Shown piece after piece: positions 59,700 through 64,000 of a DNA stretch of 64,000 bases. The stretch spans positions 150,936 through 214,935 of the forward strand of contig NZ_JQKB01000003.1 in NCBI RefSeq assembly GCF_000745835.1. Reading direction: 5' to 3'. Source of the DNA: Belnapia moabensis DSM 16746. Its GTDB lineage: Bacteria; Pseudomonadota; Alphaproteobacteria; Acetobacterales; Acetobacteraceae. The notes beneath the pieces are model-generated. The model saw only the letters and a list, made by a program, of their open reading frames with translations. It was not told the origin of the DNA and made no database searches. A program made the translations under genes and the position numbers. Positions within the stretch are counted from its first letter, which is position 1, and each line of letters opens with the position of its first letter.

Positions 59700-60407
59700 A
59701 TGACCCATTCCCAGGACGACACCCCCCTTCCCCGGCTCGACCGCCTGGCCCTGCGCGCGGCGCTGGCGGCGCGGCCCGGACGGGCCGAAAGCCCGGCCGG
59801 CGGCCTCGCGCTCTGCCCTGCTATCGATGCGGCACTGCCGGGAGGCGGACTGCCCTGGGCGGCGCTGCATGAGGTGCTGGCGCAGGAGCCAGAGGCGGCG
59901 GCGGAGTTCTGCACATTGCTGCTGGCGCGGGCCGCGGCGGTGGCGGGCGGCAGCCTGCTCTGGATCGCGGCGGAGGGCTTTCCGTCCGGGCTCGGCCGCT
60001 TCGGCCTTTCGCCTGCCGACCTGCTGTTGGTGCGGGCCGCGCGGCCGGAGGATGCGCTCTGGGCGATGGAGGAAGGCCTCGCCAGCTCCGGCATCGCGGC
60101 CGCCGTCCTGTGCCTCGACTCGGTGGAACCGATGGCGGCGCGCCGGCTGCAGCAGGTGGCTGCGACGGGGGGCGGGCTTGGCCTGCTGATGCGACAGGAT
60201 GTGGGCGAGTCGGGCATGGCGACGCGCTGGCGAGTCGGTGGCGGCAGCGCCGGGCTCGGTGATCCGCGCTGGCGCCTCGAGCTTCTGCGTTGCCGCGCCG
60301 GGCGGCCGGGTCGCTGGGATGCCGTCTGGCGACCGGCGGCGGAACGGCTGGAAACCGAGGAGCCGGAGGCGACGGCGCCTGCCCCGCTGCGCCGGCGGGC
60401 ACGTTAG
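59700..60407 (+). CDS. imuA: ImuA-family SOS mutagenesis protein
   Basis: A 235-residue RecA-like protein of the ImuA family, partner of ImuB and DnaE2 in damage-induced translesion synthesis. IDAALPGGGLPWAALHEVLAQ is the diagnostic stretch, followed by GGSLLWIAAEGFPSGLGRFGLSPADLLLVRAARPEDALWAMEEGL. No intact Walker A is present, as in other ImuA proteins. A perfect LexA-type box abuts the start. imuB and dnaE2, which usually follow, are not downstream; a short unknown gene is. Confidence 0.85.
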   Translation: MTHSQDDTPLPRLDRLALRAALAARPGRAESPAGGLALCPAIDAALPGGGLPWAALHEVLAQEPEAAAEFCTLLLARAAAVAGGSLLWIAAEGFPSGLGRFGLSPADLLLVRAARPEDALWAMEEGLASSGIAAAVLCLDSVEPMAARRLQQVAATGGGLGLLMRQDVGESGMATRWRVGGGSAGLGDPRWRLELLRCRAGRPGRWDAVWRPAAERLETEEPEATAPAPLRRRAR

Positions 60408-60428
60408 GGTAAACAGCAATCCTTATTT

Positions 60429-60447
60429 GCGAATGGTTCTCAGTTGC
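60429..60447. promoter_or_regulatory. Fur-type box upstream of the unknown gene
   Basis: GCGAATGGTTCTCAGTTGC matches the 19-base Fur-box pattern (GATAATGATAATCATTATC family) at 12 of 19 positions, including the AATG and TCA blocks and outer G/C. It lies 33 bases upstream of the ATG at 60481. Confidence 0.6.
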
Positions 60448-60480
60448 GATAGCTTTACCTCCTGCGTCGGAGAGAGCGAA

Positions 60481-60930
60481 ATGGCGACACATGGCCTTCC
60501 CGCCTGGCCTTGGGCCGATACCGAGACCGCCGAATTGCCACCAGCCGAGGCGCTGCTGCTGGAGGGCATGCGTCGTTGGGCACTAGCTGCCCGCACCGGC
60601 ACCCCGACCCTCGCGGCGATGCGGCTGCCCTTCATCGCCGAGGATGCGATGGCGGCGCTGCGGCCGCTCGATGCGCTGATGCGGGCGGTGAGCGCGAACG
60701 GGATGCCCGGCATTGCCTGCCCGCTCTGTCCACGGGCGACGCCGAGCGAGGCGGAGCTGCTGCTGGCCATGGCGCTCGCCCAGCGCGGCTGCCGCAGCCA
60801 GGCGCTCGGGCTGCTGCTGCGCTACCTGCCGCCGGCGGCCGCCTACGCGGCAATGCCGGAAGCGCTGCATCTCGGCATCGCTCTCCGAGGCGCCGGGCTG
60901 CTGCTGCGGAATCCGCTGCGGATGCGGTAG
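60481..60930 (+). CDS. Conserved hypothetical protein under a Fur-type box
   Basis: A 149-residue, mainly helical protein I do not recognise. Notable segments are LLLEGMRRWALAARTGTPTLAAMRLPFI, a CPLCP motif in GIACPLCPRATPSEAELLLAM, and CRSQALGLLLRYLPPAAAYAAM. The Cys-x2-Cys could bind metal. The ATG at 60481 has GGAGAG upstream; a longer start at 60433 lies inside the Fur-type box and is unlikely. Location downstream of a Fur-type box suggests an iron-linked role. It ends 3 bases before the convergent efflux gene. Confidence 0.7.
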   Translation: MATHGLPAWPWADTETAELPPAEALLLEGMRRWALAARTGTPTLAAMRLPFIAEDAMAALRPLDALMRAVSANGMPGIACPLCPRATPSEAELLLAMALAQRGCRSQALGLLLRYLPPAAAYAAMPEALHLGIALRGAGLLLRNPLRMR

Positions 60931-60933
60931 GGC

Positions 60934-62475
60934 TCAATGCCCTCCACTCGGCGCCACCCGAGGCTTCGCTACGATGGCGACGCAGGGGATGGCGAGGAGG
61001 AAGAGCATCGCCATCAGGACCAGCACGTCGTTATAGGCGAGCACCAGCGCCTCGCGTTGCATGAGCCCTTGCAGACGCTTCAACGCGGCAAGCTCGGCCG
61101 GGAGCTCCGGCTGGGCCAGTGTGATGCGAGCGGCGAGGTTGTCGAGCCAGGCGGGGACGTTGGGCCGCGCCCAGCTCACCTGCTCCGCCAGGTGCTGGCG
61201 ATGCGCGGAACCGCGCCAGGTGACGATGGTGTTGATCGCCGCGAGGCCAAGCGCACCGCCGAGGTTTCGCATCAGGTTGTAGAGCGCTGCGGCGTTTTTG
61301 ATCTCGGCCGGCGGCAGTGTGCCGAAGGCGATCTGGTTGATCGGCATGAACATGAAGATCATCGCCGTGCCGCGCAGGCCGAGCGGCACCGCCATCTCCC
61401 AGAAGCCGCTGAGATTGGTGAGTTGTGCGATCCAGAGGCATGAGGCGATGAAGAGCAGCATGCCGAGCACCAGCAGCAGCCGCAGGTCCATGAGCTTCGC
61501 CAGCCGCCCGGCGATCGGCGCCGAGAGGAACATGCAGAGGCCGGTTATGAAGAGCGTCTCGCCGATCTGCATCGAGTCGTAGCCGCGGACGCGTGCGCAG
61601 AAGAGCGGCAGGACATAGACGAGGCCGTAAAGCCCGACGCCGACGATGCAGCTCAGCAGGCAGCCCATCAGGAAGTTGCGGTTGCGGAAGGCGCGGAGCT
61701 GGATGATCGGCTCGGTGCGGGTGAAGGCACGCCAGAGGAAGAGCGCGCCGCAGAGGCCGCAGAGCAGGGCGAGATGGGTGATCTCCTCATCGTCGAACCA
61801 GCCCCAGCGCGGCCCCTCCTCCATCACGTATTCGGCGGAGCCGAGGAAGCTCGCCATGAAAAGCAGGCCCCACCAGTCGAAGCGGGCGAGCAGACCGGGC
61901 TCCGGCCGGTCGATGTCGAGTGTGAGCCAGGCGGTCACGGCGACGGCGGTGCCGATCGGCAGGTTGATGAGGAAGAGCCAATGCCAGGACAGCGCCTGGG
62001 TCAGCCAGCCGCCAAGGCTCGGGCCGATGGTGGGCGCCAAGGTCGCGGTGAGGCTGATCAGCACGCTGATCTTCACCCGCTCGGCGCCAGGATAGAGCAG
62101 GAAGCTGGTGGAGAAGCAGACGGGGATCATCGCCCCGCCGACGAAGCCTTGCAGCGCGCGGGCGACGACCATGGCGGGCAGCGTATCGGCCAAGGCGCAG
62201 GCGCCGGAGAAGAGGGTGAAGCCGGCGCAGGACAGCGTGAACAGCACTCGGCTGGAGAGGGCACGGGAGAGGAAGCCCGAGAGCGGGATCATCACGATCT
62301 CGGCGATGAGGTAGCTGCTCTGGATCCAGCTCGCTTCGTCCGGCGCGGCAGCGAGTCCCGCCTGCACTTCGGCGATGGAGGCAGAGACGATCTGGATATC
62401 GAGGATCGCCATGAAAAGGCCGACCACCGTGGCGCCGAAGCCGATGCGGTGGCGGAGGCTCGGGCCGCTGCTCAT
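60934..62475 (-). CDS. emrB: DHA2-family MFS multidrug efflux transporter (EmrB-type)
   Basis: A 513-residue, 14-helix major facilitator exporter. FMAILDIQIVSASIAEVQAGL is the DHA2 motif in helix 1, SLSSRVLFTLSCAGFTLF-like helix 3 and GPSLGGWLTQALSWHWLFLINLPIG (motif C region) are typical of EmrB/QacA. It exports drugs using proton motive force with the membrane fusion protein and a TolC channel. It overlaps the emrA gene by 4 bases (ATGA). Confidence 0.94.
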   Translation of the reverse strand: MSSGPSLRHRIGFGATVVGLFMAILDIQIVSASIAEVQAGLAAAPDEASWIQSSYLIAEIVMIPLSGFLSRALSSRVLFTLSCAGFTLFSGACALADTLPAMVVARALQGFVGGAMIPVCFSTSFLLYPGAERVKISVLISLTATLAPTIGPSLGGWLTQALSWHWLFLINLPIGTAVAVTAWLTLDIDRPEPGLLARFDWWGLLFMASFLGSAEYVMEEGPRWGWFDDEEITHLALLCGLCGALFLWRAFTRTEPIIQLRAFRNRNFLMGCLLSCIVGVGLYGLVYVLPLFCARVRGYDSMQIGETLFITGLCMFLSAPIAGRLAKLMDLRLLLVLGMLLFIASCLWIAQLTNLSGFWEMAVPLGLRGTAMIFMFMPINQIAFGTLPPAEIKNAAALYNLMRNLGGALGLAAINTIVTWRGSAHRQHLAEQVSWARPNVPAWLDNLAARITLAQPELPAELAALKRLQGLMQREALVLAYNDVLVLMAMLFLLAIPCVAIVAKPRVAPSGGH

Positions 62476-63638
62476 GGCGCGACGCGCCAGGCGCCCCAGC
62501 GGGCGGCGGCGGCCGACCAGACGCCGCGCGGCGCCGATGGATCGGGTCGGGTATCCACCTCGGCGGCGACGGAGAGGCCAGGTCGCAACAGGGCGAGCTG
62601 CGCCGCCTCGGCCGGATCGAGGGCAAGGCGGACGGGCACGCGCTGCACGATCTTGGTGAAATTGCCCGTCGCATTCTCCGGCGGCAACAGGCTGAACAGC
62701 GCGCCGGTGGCGGGGGCGAGGCTTTCGACATGCGCCTGCAATTCGAGGCCGGGGATGGCATCGACCGTCAGCCGTACCGGCTGACCCGGCCGGAAGCGCG
62801 GGAGTTGCGTTTCCTTGAAATTCGCATTCACCCATTGCCGCTCCGGCGGCGGCGCGACGGCGATGAGCTGCTGGCCGGTGCGGACGAACTGCCCGAGCTG
62901 CGCCGCGCGGTTGCCGACGATGCCGTCGAAGGGCGCGCGGATGACGGTGTTGCCGAGGTCGATCCGGGCACGCTCGACGGCTGCCGCAGCTTGGTCGCGG
63001 CGGGCCTGCTGTTGCACCTGCATCGCCTCCAGCACATCGAGCTGCTGATGGGCAACGCTCAGCTGAGCAAGAGCGGCGGCGACGGCGGAATCGGCCTTGC
63101 GCTGGTCGGCGACGGCACGTTCATTCGCCTGGCGGCTGGTCCAGCCGGCGCCGACGAGAGCCCCGGCACGGCGGGCCTCAGCCAGGGCGCGGGTCTGCTC
63201 GGCCCGGGCCTGCTCGAGCTGGGCCTCGGCATTCTCGATTTGGGCGCGCTGCTGGGCGAGCTGCTGGCGCAGCGTCACCATGCCGGCGGTCGCCTCGGCG
63301 AGCGTCGCCTCCGCCTCGGCCTGCCGAGCGCGCCAGAGGCCCTGGTCCAGCTCGATCAGCGCCTGGCCGGCAACGACGCGCTGGTTGTCGGTGACCAGGA
63401 TGGCGGCGACATGGCCCTCGATCCGTGGGGCGAGGATGGCGATATCGCCCTGGAGATAGGCGTTGTCGGTCGATTCAAGCCAGCGCCCGACCAGCAGCCA
63501 CCAATTCACCCCAAGCGCCAAAAGCAGCAGGGCCAGGACCAGCGCCGGCCAGCGCAGCCGGCGGACCCACCGGCGCCGCAGTGCCGGGCCGCGGCTGGCG
63601 GCAGGCATTGCGGGGCGGGTTTCGTTGAGGACGTTCAT
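62472..63638 (-). CDS. emrA: HlyD/EmrA-type membrane fusion protein
   Basis: A 388-residue periplasmic adaptor. One membrane helix at about 30-50 (WPALVLALLLLALGVNWWLLV), then the lipoyl half-motifs DNAYLQGDIAILAPRIEGHVAAI and VIRAPFDGIVGNRAAQLGQFV flanking a long coiled coil (about 110-210). It links EmrB to a TolC channel. The start is only 28 bases from the end of an IS630-family element, so expression may depend on the element or be cut off from its original promoter. Confidence 0.93.
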   Translation of the reverse strand: MNVLNETRPAMPAASRGPALRRRWVRRLRWPALVLALLLLALGVNWWLLVGRWLESTDNAYLQGDIAILAPRIEGHVAAILVTDNQRVVAGQALIELDQGLWRARQAEAEATLAEATAGMVTLRQQLAQQRAQIENAEAQLEQARAEQTRALAEARRAGALVGAGWTSRQANERAVADQRKADSAVAAALAQLSVAHQQLDVLEAMQVQQQARRDQAAAAVERARIDLGNTVIRAPFDGIVGNRAAQLGQFVRTGQQLIAVAPPPERQWVNANFKETQLPRFRPGQPVRLTVDAIPGLELQAHVESLAPATGALFSLLPPENATGNFTKIVQRVPVRLALDPAEAAQLALLRPGLSVAAEVDTRPDPSAPRGVWSAAAARWGAWRVAP

Positions 63639-63665
63639 CCCGTTCCGGAAAGGGTTCCTCCCCTA

Positions 63666-64000
63666 GTGCACCGACTCAAACGGAAGGTGCAGGAAGCCTG
63701 GCCAGCGTGCCGAGGATGGTGTCGGCAGGCCTGGTCCAGGCGAATGGCTTGGCCTTCTTGTTGTGGTCGCGGATGTAATGGGTGATGGCGTCCTGCAGGT
63801 CGGGGACTGACTGAAAGACGCCGCGGCGGATGCGCCTGCGTGTGATGGCCGAGAAGAAGCCCTCGACGGCGTTGATCCAGGACGCCGATGTCGGCGTGAA
63901 GTGGAAGACCCAGCGCGGATGATCAGCCAACCACTGCCGGACCTTTGGGTGCTTGTGGGTGGCGTAGTTGTCAAGGATGGCGTGGATCACCTTGCCGGCG
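63666..64000 (-). mobile_element. IS630-family insertion sequence, one end (truncated by window)
   Basis: The element's transposase gene runs off the window. The outer end probably lies directly after the TA at 63664-63665 in a CTAG context; IS630/Tc1-type elements insert at TA. The exact boundary is inferred, since the other end and its inverted repeat are not in the window. Confidence 0.6.
63676..64000 (-). CDS. IS630-family transposase, C-terminal part
   Basis: The last 107 or so residues of an IS630 DDE transposase, open to the window edge. IHAILDNYATHKHPKVRQWL holds the second catalytic Asp and HFTPTSASWINAVEGFFSAITRR the final Glu; both are intact. The frame begins with a GTG that can be read as Val, so the protein continues beyond the window. 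Confidence 0.93.
   Translation of the reverse strand, partial: AGKVIHAILDNYATHKHPKVRQWLADHPRWVFHFTPTSASWINAVEGFFSAITRRRIRRGVFQSVPDLQDAITHYIRDHNKKAKPFAWTRPADTILGTLARLPAPSV

Overview
The window is very GC-rich (about 70%), almost entirely coding, and its gene order is alphaproteobacterial: dgt / argS / SPOR protein / nagZ / M50 protease / scpA / scpB / tatB / tatC / serS, pcm / tolC / popZ-like / valS, and a DUF815 ATPase divergent from yajC. Together with tripartite-tricarboxylate (Bug) binding proteins and several solute-utilisation operons, this suggests a Rhodospirillales chromosome, most likely Acetobacteraceae and Roseomonas-like. The genus is an inference from gene content and style; no search was run. 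No stretch longer than 300 bases lacks a gene.

Layout. 1-5952: ureide/carbamoyl catabolism (end of allophanate hydrolase, AtzH/HpxZ-like protein, M20 carbamoylase, Bug receptor, RidA, cyclase-family hydrolase, SDR dehydrogenase, 2Fe-2S ferredoxin). 5959-10792: small accessory genes (GDSL esterase, Tyr/Gly-rich lipoprotein, XRE regulator, squalene/phytoene synthase-like protein, Fe-SOD, isochorismatase-like hydrolase). 10871-24393: housekeeping (yajC, DUF815 ATPase, serS, tatC, tatB, an ABC ATPase, scpB, scpA, M50 protease, nagZ, SPOR protein, argS, dgt, iron-sulfur carrier, xth). 24466-33462: small lipoprotein, ilvD, two membrane proteins, valS, popZ-like gene, tolC, pcm. 33634-33847: tRNA-Cys and tRNA-Asn. 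33899-36110: three coupled genes for a small conserved protein and two membrane proteins.

36221-43243 is a short-chain amide/urea operon: acetamidase/formamidase, a complete branched-chain-type ABC transporter (binding protein, two permeases, two ATPases) and an amidase-signature enzyme. The binding protein gene carries an in-frame TGA where Trp is expected. 43294-52012 is a C-P lyase region: phnF and a divergent phnM paralogue on the minus strand, phnGHIJKLM and a DUF1045 2H-phosphoesterase on the plus strand, then convergent phnN. It encodes the steps from phosphonate to PRPP, but no phnCDE transporter is present. 52091-59555: gamma-glutamyltransferase-like protein, ThDP enzyme, acyl-CoA ligase, OsmC, cysE, cysK. 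59700-60930: imuA behind a perfect alphaproteobacterial-type LexA box, then an unknown gene behind a Fur-like box. 60934-64000: an EmrAB-type efflux pair with an IS630-family element immediately upstream, truncated by the window end.

The main anomalies are the nonsense codon in the amide-binding protein gene; missing members of conserved operons (tatA, secD/secF, imuB/dnaE2, phnCDE, phnP); an ABC ATPase where tatA normally sits; a DUF1045 protein where PhnP chemistry is needed; and an identical 25-bp palindrome after two unrelated genes 30 kb apart. I see no CRISPR array, prophage or clearly novel multi-gene defence system.
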